Shown here in pieces: positions 37,304 through 45,946 of a stretch of DNA of 64,000 nucleotides (position 1 is the first letter of the stretch; the number at the start of each line of letters is the position of its first letter). Position numbers and translations under genes: made by a program. The DNA lies in NCBI RefSeq assembly GCF_000746025.2, contig NZ_CP045798.1, forward strand, positions 2,551,001 through 2,615,000, in the 5' to 3' direction. The DNA comes from Thermanaerosceptrum fracticalcis (GTDB lineage Bacteria; Bacillota; Peptococcia; DRI-13). The notes below the pieces were generated by a model. That model worked only from the letters and a program-made list of their open reading frames with translations. It was not told the origin of the DNA and made no database searches.

Positions 37304-37404
37304 ACTAAACATCCTTTTATATAAATATTGTCTTCTAGAATAAGCAGAAAATGATATAATGTTTTTATCGGTTTTTTTAGCATATAGTGAAAGGATTGCT
37401 CCCC

Positions 37405-38412
37405 GTGGACCTACTGCTTTTCTTAATACTTATTGTTGTTGGTTACTACCTGGGGAAAAAACTGCATTTCCCCATGCCTTCTTTTCTGGGACCCCTGACC
37501 TTTTTGGCCATGCTAAACATGCTGGGACTAAAATTAAGTCTTTGGCCCTATTTGAAATCGGTTTTCTCTATCATTTTAGGGACCTTTCTCGGCCTGCGTT
37601 TTACGATCCAGGACAAGGAAATGGCGAAAATTGCCCTGCTCTTAAGCTTCTGGATGATTTTAACAGCCCTAGGGTTAAGTCAATTGTTAGTCCTTCAGGG
37701 AATTGACCCACCTACAGCCATGTTTGCCTCCTCCCCCGGCGGTTTGGCGGAAATGGGCGTTACGGCCATGTCTTTCGGCGCTAATCCCTTTCAGGTGACC
37801 CTGCTTCAGACAGCCCGGCTCCTCACCATCTTGTTTATGGTTCCCCTCATTGCCCAAAGGTACCAGGCATACAAGTGTGAAAACGACGAAAGCGAGACAG
37901 CACCGAAGAAAACGGACTGGGGAAACCCTGCGGAATGGGTCAAATTAAGCCTGGTCGCTTTTTCCGCTGCTATTATCTGTCACTACGCCGGAGTTCCTAC
38001 CCCCGATCTTGTCGGGCCTTTGTTTGCCGTTTTTTTCTACACCCGCCTTTTCCCGGCGAGAGTTGAACCTGTTGAACACATCCAGCATTTTGGCATGATG
38101 GGTGTCGGCGGCATCATCGGCTTGGGAGTTACCAGGGAGACTCTGCTGCAGATCCCTGCTCTTTTATGGCCGGCCCTGGTTTTATCATCTTTAACCTTAC
38201 TCTCCGGGATCGTGCTTGCTCTCGTGTTAAAGCATTATGCCAAATGGGATTTTGTTACCTGTCTTTTAGCCGCTGCGCCGGCAGGTACCCTACCCATGAC
38301 GCTGTTAGCCTGTGAGATGGGGGCCGATGCACCTAAAGTGGCGGTGATGCAGATTATCAGATTGTTTACCGTTGTTGCTGTTTCCCCTTTTGTCTTTACA
38401 CTATTCTTATGA
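37405..38412 (+). CDS. AbrB-family membrane protein (COG3180)
   Basis: 335 aa with about ten membrane segments in two similar halves. Each half has a motif of the kind SSPGGLAEMGVTAMSFGANP (residues about 108-127) and AAAPAGTLPMTLLACEMGADAP (about 285-306), typical of the AbrB/'ammonia monooxygenase' putative transporter family. GTG 37405 lies 9 nt after AAAGGA; the frame extends to 37387 without a site. Substrate unknown; neighbours give no hint. Confidence 0.8.
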   Translation: MDLLLFLILIVVGYYLGKKLHFPMPSFLGPLTFLAMLNMLGLKLSLWPYLKSVFSIILGTFLGLRFTIQDKEMAKIALLLSFWMILTALGLSQLLVLQGIDPPTAMFASSPGGLAEMGVTAMSFGANPFQVTLLQTARLLTILFMVPLIAQRYQAYKCENDESETAPKKTDWGNPAEWVKLSLVAFSAAIICHYAGVPTPDLVGPLFAVFFYTRLFPARVEPVEHIQHFGMMGVGGIIGLGVTRETLLQIPALLWPALVLSSLTLLSGIVLALVLKHYAKWDFVTCLLAAAPAGTLPMTLLACEMGADAPKVAVMQIIRLFTVVAVSPFVFTLFL

Positions 38413-38421
38413 ACTTCTATT

Positions 38422-38547
38422 GGGGACATTCCTGTCCCCAGAGAAATACCAAGGCTTCAGCAGGTGTGTCCCCTTTCCTTACCGATGGGGACATTCCTGT
38501 CCCCAGAGAAATACCAAGGCTTCAGCAGGTGTGTCCCCTTTCCTTAA
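38422..38547. repeat. Two-copy REP-like tandem repeat
   Basis: Palindrome GGGGACATTCCTGTCCCC starts at 38422 and 38487 (period 65 bp), each followed by AGAGAAATACCAAGGCTTC and AGCAGGTGTGTCCCC. Same ends as the 7 kb array but a different interior without heptads. Lies between two convergent genes. Confidence 0.85.
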
Positions 38548-39764
38548 TACTCCCCTTTGACAGTGAAGGCCAAAATCAGCGAGGCGGCAAAACAGGCTAA
38601 AATCATCACCAGGGCATAGAAATAAGAATGAAACACATCAAAAATAACCCCTGCCGCCAGGGTGCCTAACCCCGCGCCAACTCCCGTAAAGGAATTGGCA
38701 ATACCGAAGATGAAAGAAAGGTCTTTATTGCCAAACATTTCCCCGATGAGGGCAGGAAAAAGGGGCACAAAACTGCCGTAACCAAAACCGATAATCACGC
38801 TGAAAATCATCAACTCTAAAGGAGTATTAACAAAAAACAAGATGACTCCGGCCAACACTTCTGTACTAAGGGCAATTCGCAGAGCCCTGCTGCAGCCAAT
38901 ATAATCCGAACAAAAGCCCATCACGATCCGGCCCAGGAAACTGCTCACAGCAATAAGCCCCAGGGCCATTGTACCCGTAGCATCGCTAAAACCAATATGG
39001 CGGGCTAAAGCAACGATGTGGGTGCTAACCGTATATACACCTGTTACCGCCAGGCCAAAGGACAGACTAATCAACCAGTAGCAGGGCTGCCGAAAAACAT
39101 CCCTGTAGTGTGTTATACCATTTTCTTTTTCATTTTTAGCCTCCCCGTTATAACCATAAGGCTGTAAACCTGCCGCGGCAGGATCGCTTCTCATAACCAG
39201 AAAGGATGTAGGAACAACAGTGATTAAACCCAACAGCCCGGTGATTAAGAAAGCATATCGCCAGCCCGCCTGTTCAATAAGGACTTTTGTAAAGGGAGCC
39301 AAGAAAAATCCCCCTGCCCCGATAGCCGCCACCGTCAAGCCCATGGCCAATCCCACTTTTTTATCAAACCAGCGGCGTACAGTAGTGGCGGAAGGTACAT
39401 AGATCCCGGCCTGGCCTATACCGAAAAAAAGGCCATAGGTGAGAAAAATCTGCCACAGGTATTGGGCGGCAGATGCCAGGGCATACCCGGCAAACCCAAT
39501 CAGGGCGGCAATACTCATGGTAAGGTGGGGGCTGTATTTATCGGTCCACCTGCCAAAAGGAATAGACCCCAGGCCATGAACAATCATCATGACAGTAAAG
39601 ACAGAGGAAATCTGTCCCCTGCTCCAGCCCAATTCTTCGCTAATAGGCAGCACAAAAACCCCAAAAGCATGCCTCGCTCCAAAAATCATGAAATTGGCAA
39701 TGAAAGAGACTAGAACGATCCACCAGCCCCAGTGAATTCCGCTTTTTTTCACAAATGTATGCAT
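38544..39764 (-). CDS. MFS transporter, OFA/monocarboxylate type
   Basis: 406 aa, twelve membrane segments. The start GWWIVLVSFIANFMIFGARHAFGVFVLPISEELGWSRGQISSVF and the loop FGRWTDKYSPH are those of the oxalate:formate antiporter / monocarboxylate transporter group. Likely carries a carboxylate across the membrane. Its terminal codons run into the REP repeat. It precedes no gene on the same strand; the flavin/iron-sulfur module lies upstream on the same strand after a terminator. Confidence 0.85.
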   Translation of the reverse strand: MHTFVKKSGIHWGWWIVLVSFIANFMIFGARHAFGVFVLPISEELGWSRGQISSVFTVMMIVHGLGSIPFGRWTDKYSPHLTMSIAALIGFAGYALASAAQYLWQIFLTYGLFFGIGQAGIYVPSATTVRRWFDKKVGLAMGLTVAAIGAGGFFLAPFTKVLIEQAGWRYAFLITGLLGLITVVPTSFLVMRSDPAAAGLQPYGYNGEAKNEKENGITHYRDVFRQPCYWLISLSFGLAVTGVYTVSTHIVALARHIGFSDATGTMALGLIAVSSFLGRIVMGFCSDYIGCSRALRIALSTEVLAGVILFFVNTPLELMIFSVIIGFGYGSFVPLFPALIGEMFGNKDLSFIFGIANSFTGVGAGLGTLAAGVIFDVFHSYFYALVMILACFAASLILAFTVKGEY

Positions 39765-39889
39765 TTCTTAACCTCAGTTTTTCCTATTATTCTAAAGATT
39801 TGTCTAAATACTACTGCTTCCTGAACATATTGTAACAGGAACAGACTTTTAATAACAGTAGTATTAAATATTTTAAAAATTTAAGTAAA

Positions 39890-39925
39890 AATTAAGAGTA
39901 TCCTTATGTGAGGATACTCTTAATT
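39890..39925 (-). terminator. Terminator of the flavin/iron-sulfur module
   Basis: 15-bp perfect stem (AATTAAGAGTATCCT and complement) with a 6-nt loop, just after the stop at 39938; ends TTTTTA on the minus strand. Confidence 0.8.
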
Positions 39926-39937
39926 TGATATGCTGGC

Positions 39938-41218
39938 TTATACTAATTCTTCCTTATAAATATCGGCCAGACCCAGGCGTTTAATTCTGGTTTGGACAGC
40001 TTCCACATTCGTAGTATAGAGCCCTTTTTCCTGCATGCGGGCAAAGTATTTGCCGCCGGCAAAGGTATAACGGTTCCTGCGGCCTTCCGTTGTTTCCAGC
40101 ATTTCATTGGCATAGGCTATTAAATCGCCCACGGCCGTAGAATGGGGCAGTTCCAGTAAAGGCATTCCTAAATAGAGGCGTACACTGTTGTGTCCGGCCA
40201 GACTGCCTGTAGCAATGGCTTCCGTATGACCTACAAAGAGCCCTGCTTTTTCCCCTGCGCAGAGGAGATTTGCCAGCCCCTTCACCTTGAGGGCGTTGTT
40301 ACGGGGAGCCATGGAAAGATAGCGGATAGAGTTGCCTTTCCCGCCCGAGTAGGGGTCGTCAAAGCGGGCAAATTCCAAACCGGGTATCCTTCTCAGTTTC
40401 ACAATGGGATAGTAAGAGGTCATCAGCTTGGCATAACCGGTATCCAATAAGACAATATTCTCGGCGAATTCTTTGAGGGCGTACTGCTGGCACACCTTCA
40501 TGTTCAATTTATCCATATTGACATCTTCCGGCGGCACGGGTAAGACGACTACACCGGTTTTATCCAGTGTTTCTATAATCTCTTTACTTAGAGATTCTTT
40601 TACCAGTTTGCAGGAACCGCTGTAGGCTCCGTAAGAAGCGTCCCCGCGCTCCCCCAGGCGGTCCTCAACTCCGGCCCGCTGGCTGATGCTGACCCGGGGT
40701 CCGAAAGAAGGACATCTTAAGATACACATGGAACAGCCGTTGCCGTAGCGCAGGCAGTTGCCCATGGGCCCTGTAGAACCTGTGGTTTCAATGAACACAT
40801 CTCCGTCAATCCAGGTCTCGTCAGACAAAAGAACACTTTTTATCCTGTTCCCTTCGCATTTGACGTCAATGGCCCTTGCTTCAAACCTGATGTTAACCCC
40901 CATGTCCTTTAGTAAATTTCGTACCATTGGCTCAATTTTCGTAACATCGTAGAGGGTCGCGTGTTTATGACCGGGGAACTCAATATTCCTGTGTCTCGCC
41001 GCCTGATCAGTCAGGTCAATTAATTCTTCCGCCCCCATGGCCTTGATTTCTTCGGCTGCAGTAAATCTGCCGTTGTTGCGCATGATTCCTCCCACATTGC
41101 CTAGACCCAGGAGTAAATCAGTCCTTTCCAAGAGAGTTACCTCTGCCCCGGCCTTTCGTGCTGTTACAGCCGCTGCACAACCTGCCCAACCCCCACCGAT
41201 GATGATTATTTTTGCCAC
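39938..41218 (-). CDS. FAD-dependent oxidoreductase with a Cys cluster
   Basis: 426 aa, GidA/FixC-like flavoprotein. N-terminal GGGWAGCAAAVTARKAG binds FAD; LCAGEKAGLFVGHTEAIATGSLAG near residues 325-350 is the second FAD motif. Cys155, 162, 165 and 169 (C-x6-C-x2-C-x3-C, in NCLRYGNGCSMCILRCP) look like ligands for a [4Fe-4S] cluster, which is rare in this fold. It follows the PyrK-like gene after 3 bp, so the two form one operon. Proposed role: substrate-oxidising or -reducing subunit that receives electrons from its partner. No specific family name recognised. Confidence 0.75.
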   Translation of the reverse strand: MAKIIIIGGGWAGCAAAVTARKAGAEVTLLERTDLLLGLGNVGGIMRNNGRFTAAEEIKAMGAEELIDLTDQAARHRNIEFPGHKHATLYDVTKIEPMVRNLLKDMGVNIRFEARAIDVKCEGNRIKSVLLSDETWIDGDVFIETTGSTGPMGNCLRYGNGCSMCILRCPSFGPRVSISQRAGVEDRLGERGDASYGAYSGSCKLVKESLSKEIIETLDKTGVVVLPVPPEDVNMDKLNMKVCQQYALKEFAENIVLLDTGYAKLMTSYYPIVKLRRIPGLEFARFDDPYSGGKGNSIRYLSMAPRNNALKVKGLANLLCAGEKAGLFVGHTEAIATGSLAGHNSVRLYLGMPLLELPHSTAVGDLIAYANEMLETTEGRRNRYTFAGGKYFARMQEKGLYTTNVEAVQTRIKRLGLADIYKEELV

Positions 41219-41221
41219 TGG

Positions 41222-42205
41222 CTACTCCCTCCCTCCAAAGATCTCTACTGGACTTATCTGTGTTTTACATGTTTTTATCCTGCTGCCATCATTTAACCTG
41301 GTATGGCAGCTGCCGCACACACCTTCACCACAACAAAATTTGGCATCATTGGAGCAGGTGAAATAAACATCGCTCTTCAGCCCTGCCAGTAACTCACCAA
41401 TACCTTCGTGCAGTTTATCCGACCCCCCGCTATAGATGAGATTAATTCCTTTTTCCACAATATACTGCCTGATTAGCTCCCGGGTTTCTTCGGGAAGAGT
41501 TAAGGTTTTACCGTTGAGGACGGGTTTATAAATAACCTGACAGCCCAGCTCCTTAAAATATTCCTCTGTAAAATTAATACCGGCCCGGCCCTTATCCAGA
41601 ATAACATCTACACTGTTACCTGAAAGGATAAGTTTTCTGGCTACCGGAAGGGCGGGAGCCTGGGCGATTCCCCTGGTAACCAGCAATGCTTTTCCATGGG
41701 AGAGACCTTTTAAATATTTAAGTCCTAATAAACCATTCCAGTAGGGACCTCTAATGAGTATTTCCGTACCTAATTCCTGCAGACTCTTTGTTTTAACCCC
41801 CCTGATCTGGATGGCTATTTCAATAGTCCCTTCTTCTTCATTGGCCCGCATAACAGACATGGGTGTATCAAAGAAGGCAGGGTTTTTTACATCCCTCATG
41901 AAGACATAGGCGCCTGGCTGATTCAATTCCCGGGCTAAAGTCCTGCTTACCTGGATTTTTAAAAGCATGACCGCCTCCATAAGCACCTTTTTTTCAATAA
42001 TGGTGGATAAGGATGTCCTGCGCCCTTCTTTCATCTGGTTACGATTCCAAACATATTCCTGGTAAATGCAGACACCTTTCCAACTGCGGCAGTCGCAAAA
42101 GACCTTTCCCTGCAACTGGGAACACATGATACACTCGCCTGTCTCAGCAAGGTAACAGGGACAATACTCGGATCCTGCATCAATACAGTTTAGAATTTGA
42201 TGCAT
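41222..42205 (-). CDS. PyrK-like FAD/NAD-binding oxidoreductase with extra Cys motifs
   Basis: 327 aa. The central part (residues about 85-290) is the ferredoxin reductase-like fold of PyrK/sulfide dehydrogenase subunits (QPGAYVFMRDV, ALLVTRGIAQAPALPVARKLI, GGSDKLHEGI). The C-terminal FCCGEGVCGSCHTRL ... CK supplies ligands for a [2Fe-2S] cluster as in PyrK. In addition, eight Cys residues lie within the first 46 residues (7, 15, 17, 25, 28, 37, 39, 46), enough for one or two more metal sites. Probably shuttles electrons between NAD(P)H and the flavoprotein encoded 3 bp downstream. AAGGGGG precedes ATG 42205. Confidence 0.75.
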   Translation of the reverse strand: MHQILNCIDAGSEYCPCYLAETGECIMCSQLQGKVFCDCRSWKGVCIYQEYVWNRNQMKEGRRTSLSTIIEKKVLMEAVMLLKIQVSRTLARELNQPGAYVFMRDVKNPAFFDTPMSVMRANEEEGTIEIAIQIRGVKTKSLQELGTEILIRGPYWNGLLGLKYLKGLSHGKALLVTRGIAQAPALPVARKLILSGNSVDVILDKGRAGINFTEEYFKELGCQVIYKPVLNGKTLTLPEETRELIRQYIVEKGINLIYSGGSDKLHEGIGELLAGLKSDVYFTCSNDAKFCCGEGVCGSCHTRLNDGSRIKTCKTQISPVEIFGGRE

Positions 42206-42307
42206 TTTTTTACACCCCCTTTTCCGCTATATTAAATTATTAACAAGCGCCAAAAAGGTTCCAAAGGGACAGCAAATTTTTCCGCGCCCCGTTTTTAATT
42301 TCCAAAA

Positions 42308-42341
42308 TAGAAAAGAGTGCGGTTTTTACCGCACTCTTTTC
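42308..42341 (-). terminator. Terminator of the HAD phosphatase gene
   Basis: AAAAGAGTGCGGT / ACCGCACTCTTTT stem with a 4-nt loop, flanked by T/A runs so it may work in both directions. Confidence 0.8.
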
Positions 42342-42360
42342 TCCATCTTAGCCACAATTT

Positions 42361-43020
42361 TCAGTAGACTATTGTTTCATCTATTCCCCCTATATATTTT
42401 GGCAAATCTAATAATGTGGTCAACCAAAAGTCAGGTTTTTCTTTTTCCAGCTGCCCTCGCTCAAAAATACTATATTCAACAACACCGCAGCGGACACCTG
42501 CACCATGGGCCGAACGGACGTCATAGGGACTGTCTCCGACCATAAGTACTTGGGACGGGTTCAGGGCTAAATATTCAAGGGCCTTTTCGACAGGTGCCGG
42601 ATCAGGCTTATGCTTAGCTGTATCTTCAAAACCCACTAAGACATCGATATGCTCCAGGAGATTTAACAGGGCTAGACCTTTTTGCGCTGTATCCCGCATT
42701 TTCGAAGTAACCACAGCAATTAGTAATCCCCTGGACTTCAATAGTTGTAAAGCTTCCCGAACCCCGGGGAAACTTTTGGTCAAAGTGTCGTGCCGGGCTA
42801 AGTTATACTCCCGGTAGCATTTCACCAGCTGTGGTAACTGTTCTACACTGCAATATCTGCCTAAAGTGATCATCAAGGGTTCACCAAAATACCCAATAAT
42901 CTCCTCCCGGGAAACCTCCAGCCTCAGTTGACTTTTTAATGTATACCGATACGAACTTATGATCAACTCATTGGTATCTATCAAAGTTCCATCCAGATCA
43001 AACAAGATCCCTTTAACCAT
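42361..43020 (-). CDS. HAD-superfamily phosphatase, PpaX/Gph-like
   Basis: 219 aa. Motif I FDLDGTLIDT with nucleophile Asp8, motif II VVTSK, motif III/IV KPDPAPV ... VGDSPYDVRSA. Helical cap after motif I identifies a C1-cap HAD such as pyrophosphatase PpaX or phosphoglycolate phosphatase. Substrate cannot be read from sequence. It ends the rightward cluster on the minus strand, downstream of the aldolase gene but after that gene's own terminator, so it is transcribed separately. Confidence 0.85.
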   Translation of the reverse strand: MVKGILFDLDGTLIDTNELIISSYRYTLKSQLRLEVSREEIIGYFGEPLMITLGRYCSVEQLPQLVKCYREYNLARHDTLTKSFPGVREALQLLKSRGLLIAVVTSKMRDTAQKGLALLNLLEHIDVLVGFEDTAKHKPDPAPVEKALEYLALNPSQVLMVGDSPYDVRSAHGAGVRCGVVEYSIFERGQLEKEKPDFWLTTLLDLPKYIGGIDETIVY

Positions 43021-43056
43021 TTATTCCTCCTCTTCATCGAGAAGATTAATTACAAA

Positions 43057-43093
43057 ACAAGATTAAAGACGCCTGAGGCGTCTTTAATCTTGT
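43057..43093 (-). terminator. Terminator of the aldolase gene
   Basis: 17-bp perfect stem (ACAAGATTAAAGACGCC and complement) with a 3-nt loop, 4 bp from the stop codon. It ends TTTTGTAATT on the minus strand. Confidence 0.8.
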
Positions 43094-43096
43094 CTA

Positions 43097-43987
43097 CTAA
43101 CTGAGTATCATTTTAGCTTCGGCTAAGGCCTTTCTTATTCTTTCCACTTCGGCTTCAGGTAAAGGTAAGAAGGGTTTCTTGGGTACCCCCACATCGATGC
43201 CCACCATAGGCAGGGCCGCATGATAGAAGGGCACAGGGATACCTTCTCCTGTAACTGTCCGCAGCATGTTGGCCTTTTTCTGGAGCGCTACAGCCTTTGC
43301 AAAATTACCGGCTACGCACTCTTGATAAATCTCTTTAATAAAGCGGGGGAAAGCGTTAGACAGTCCGGAAACACAACCGTGGGCTCCACCTACAACGGCG
43401 GGAACCAGGTGGGTCTGGGAACCAATGAGGAACAGGAAGTCGGGCTTGGTTACTTTAGCCATATATTCATAGAACAAGGCAATATCAGCGCTGCTATCCT
43501 TAACACCCTGTAATCCTAAGTCGGCCAATTCAGCCAGTAAGTCACCGGAAATGGAGAAATTACTGTATTTGGGGTTATTGTAAGCTATGACGGGAATTTT
43601 TACGGCATTGATCAGAGCTTTGTAGTGTTCAACAATTACACTCTTAATGTGCTTATAGTAGAAAGGTGTAACGGCAGCTACAGCATCGACTCCGTGGGCT
43701 TCAGCATGCTTAGCCAGCTCAAGAGTGCTGGTGGTGTCAAGACAGCCTACATGTAGAATTACGGGAACTTTCCCTCTGGCTACTTCCATGGTAATTTCGG
43801 CTACTCTTTTTCTTTGCTCCATGGTCATAAGGGGACCGGAACCGTAAGAACCACAGACAAACAGGCCGTCAACCTCTTTAATTAGATACTCAATATAAGC
43901 ACGTAATTTAGCTTCATCAACCTCACCTTCGGGGGTAAAGGGTGTGATCACCGCGGGATAAATACCTGAAAATTTTTTAACATCCAT
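43097..43987 (-). CDS. DapA/NAL-superfamily aldolase
   Basis: 296 aa, one TIM barrel. Schiff-base Lys in GVKDSS (about residue 161), catalytic Tyr in IAYNNP (about 133), GSYGSGPLMT near the N-terminus. True DapA would be next to lysine genes; here the neighbours are an RpiR regulator and a ketodeoxygluconate kinase-like gene, which point to a 2-keto-3-deoxy sugar-acid aldolase that releases pyruvate (inference). Preceded by the palindrome TGAAAT-TTT-ATTTCA. GAGGAGG upstream of ATG 43987. Confidence 0.85.
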   Translation of the reverse strand: MDVKKFSGIYPAVITPFTPEGEVDEAKLRAYIEYLIKEVDGLFVCGSYGSGPLMTMEQRKRVAEITMEVARGKVPVILHVGCLDTTSTLELAKHAEAHGVDAVAAVTPFYYKHIKSVIVEHYKALINAVKIPVIAYNNPKYSNFSISGDLLAELADLGLQGVKDSSADIALFYEYMAKVTKPDFLFLIGSQTHLVPAVVGGAHGCVSGLSNAFPRFIKEIYQECVAGNFAKAVALQKKANMLRTVTGEGIPVPFYHAALPMVGIDVGVPKKPFLPLPEAEVERIRKALAEAKMILS

Positions 43988-44041
43988 GATAAACTCCTCC
44001 TCTTATATTTGTATTTATATTTCATATAATGGCATATACTG

Positions 44042-44056
44042 TGAAATTTTATTTCA
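44042..44056 (-). promoter_or_regulatory. Palindromic operator candidate before the aldolase gene
   Basis: TGAAAT-TTT-ATTTCA, a perfect 15-bp inverted repeat, 55 bp before the aldolase start. A further half-site ATTTCATATAA lies at about 44029-44040. RpiR-family regulators often bind GAAA/TTTC inverted repeats, and the rpiR-like gene is immediately upstream, so autoregulated control of the cluster is plausible. Confidence 0.45.
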
Positions 44057-44077
44057 GGAAGAACAAAAAAGAAGAAA

Positions 44078-44959
44078 TCATTTAACCCTTTTGTCTATTC
44101 CTACCTTCTTGGTTTTCTCCAGACATTTAAGGGAAAGATCATACCTGCGTACAGCAACGGCGGCAAATAAAATGTCCACAACATGCAGTTGGGCGATGCG
44201 GGCCGCTCCCGTCCGAAAGGCCTCATCTTCTGTGGAAGTAAATAGTTTAATATCCGCCAGCTCCGCGATAGGTGTCTTGGCATACTTGGTTATAGCCACA
44301 GTGGTGGCACCTGCATCTTTGGCTAATTTCATCGAATAAAGAATATCTGCAGTTTTGCCCAGAAGACTGATACCTACAGCCACATCACCGTTCTCCAGTA
44401 AAGCCGCAGAGTTGGCCTGCAGGTGCGGATCTACATAGGAAATGGCCGGAATACCGATACGGGCTAAGCGCAGGTGAGCGTCCTGAGCTACCAGACCGGA
44501 AAAACCTACGCCGTAAAATTCTACACGCCTGGCCTTACAAATAGCTGTTACTGCCTTTTCCACTTCCTGCAGGTCTAAGATATCACGGGTATCATTAATA
44601 GCCTGCAGATTGGAGTGAGCAATTTTTGCGGCAATGGTCTGTAAATCATCGGCAGCCTTAATTTGTTCCGGTATAAACTGGGTAGGAACGACTAAATCCT
44701 GGGCCAGAGACATTTTAAATTTCTGATAACCACCATAACCAATAGCCTGGCAAAAGCGAACAATAGTAGCCTCGCTTACTTCTGCTTTTACGGCCAGTTC
44801 CGCCACAGAAAGATGGATAACATCCCGGGGATGCTGCAGGACATGATCCGCTACCCGCTGTTCAGCAGGCCGCAGGCTGGAATAAACTTCGCGAATCCGC
44901 ACCAGGGAACCGCCTAACAGGGTATCATTTTTTTCTTCTCCGCCTTCCAGATAGAACAT
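44078..44959 (-). CDS. RpiR-family transcriptional regulator
   Basis: 293 aa: N-terminal HTH (LSVAELAVKAEVSEATIVRFCQAIGYGGYQKFK) and C-terminal SIS sugar-isomerase domain (about residues 125-260) for a phosphosugar effector. It lies between the kinase-like and aldolase genes, so it probably senses an intermediate of that pathway. AAGGAG precedes ATG 44959. The 15-nt gap from the kinase gene suggests one operon. Confidence 0.9.
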   Translation of the reverse strand: MFYLEGGEEKNDTLLGGSLVRIREVYSSLRPAEQRVADHVLQHPRDVIHLSVAELAVKAEVSEATIVRFCQAIGYGGYQKFKMSLAQDLVVPTQFIPEQIKAADDLQTIAAKIAHSNLQAINDTRDILDLQEVEKAVTAICKARRVEFYGVGFSGLVAQDAHLRLARIGIPAISYVDPHLQANSAALLENGDVAVGISLLGKTADILYSMKLAKDAGATTVAITKYAKTPIAELADIKLFTSTEDEAFRTGAARIAQLHVVDILFAAVAVRRYDLSLKCLEKTKKVGIDKRVK

Positions 44960-44974
44960 CTTTTACTCCTTTTC

Positions 44975-45924
44975 CTAACGATTTACATCTTGTTTGCCCT
45001 GAATAAATCTCTGGGCTTCCTCCAGGGTCGGCATGGCTTCCACATTGCCTTTTACTGTGACAGCTAAAGCGCCCACAGCATTGGCTAAGGTTAAGGATTC
45101 CTTAAAACTCCAGTTCTTAAGCTGCCCCGCCAGAAATCCAGCAGCAAAGGCGTCACCTGCGCCAAAAGGATCAACTACACGCTTAACAGGAAAACCTGGG
45201 GCCACTACTTTTTCCCCTCCCTTAAAGCCTACTGCACCTTCAGGACCCAGCTTAATGACAACCGTATCTGCCCCGAAACTGGAGATTATCTTAAAGATCT
45301 CCTCATCATTAGTAGTATCAAACAAAATCTGGCATTCGTCAATGCCCGGCAAGACGATGTCTGCTAAAACCATCAGCCTCAACAAAGTCTTCTTAGCTTC
45401 ATCTTTAGACCAGAGCTTCAAGCGCAGGTTGGGGTCAAAAGAAACCCTAACACCATTCTTCCTGGCTATTTCCATAGCCTTCTCCACAGTCTCACTACAA
45501 GACGGGCTTAAAGCCGGTGTTATCCCTGTTACATGCAGGTACTTGGCCTGTTTAATATAAGCTTCATCCAGATCTTCTACGGAGAGGAAACTTGCCGCCG
45601 AGCCTTTACGGTAATAAAAGTTTTTACTTTCTCCAACTTCGTTCTGCTGGCGGAAAAAATTCCCGTAGGATTGTAGGGATCCATTTTAACCTGGGAAACA
45701 TCCACTCCTTCGCCCCGGAAAAAATTTAGAATAAACTTACCAAATTCGTCATCACCCAGGCGGCTGATCCACCCAGCCGAATGTCCCAGGCGAACTACAC
45801 CTACAGCCACATTTGTTTCAGCACCGCCGCTGTGACGTTCATAAGTTGAAATATAGCGAAGGGGACCGGTAGTTATACCATCAAAAACTGCCATGGTTTC
45901 GCCCAATGTTACTACTTCTGGCAT
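44975..45924 (-). pseudogene. PfkB-family sugar kinase (2-keto-3-deoxygluconate kinase-like), frameshifted
   Basis: The kinase is split by a single-base deletion. The first frame (45924 to about 45577) has the N-terminal GGAETNVAVGVVRLG motif; the second (from about 45660 to 44975) carries VDPFGAGDAFAAGFLAG, the catalytic Asp and anion hole of PfkB kinases. The shift lies at a run of six T on the coding strand (45654-45659): seven T would restore GIFFRQQNEVGESKNFYYRKGSAASFL. It may be a real mutation, a slippage-controlled gene or a sequencing error. Expected activity: ATP-dependent phosphorylation of ketodeoxygluconate or a similar sugar acid. Confidence 0.8.
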
Positions 45925-45946
45925 CGTATCACCTCCTCATCCTGGT

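Noticed and set aside
37387-37404. Upstream start for the AbrB-family protein
   Set aside because: No ribosome site before 37387, while GTG 37405 follows AAAGGA at good distance.
43097-43987. Assigning dapA (lysine biosynthesis)
   Set aside because: Context is an RpiR-regulated sugar-acid cluster; fold similarity alone does not distinguish DapA from other pyruvate-dependent aldolases.
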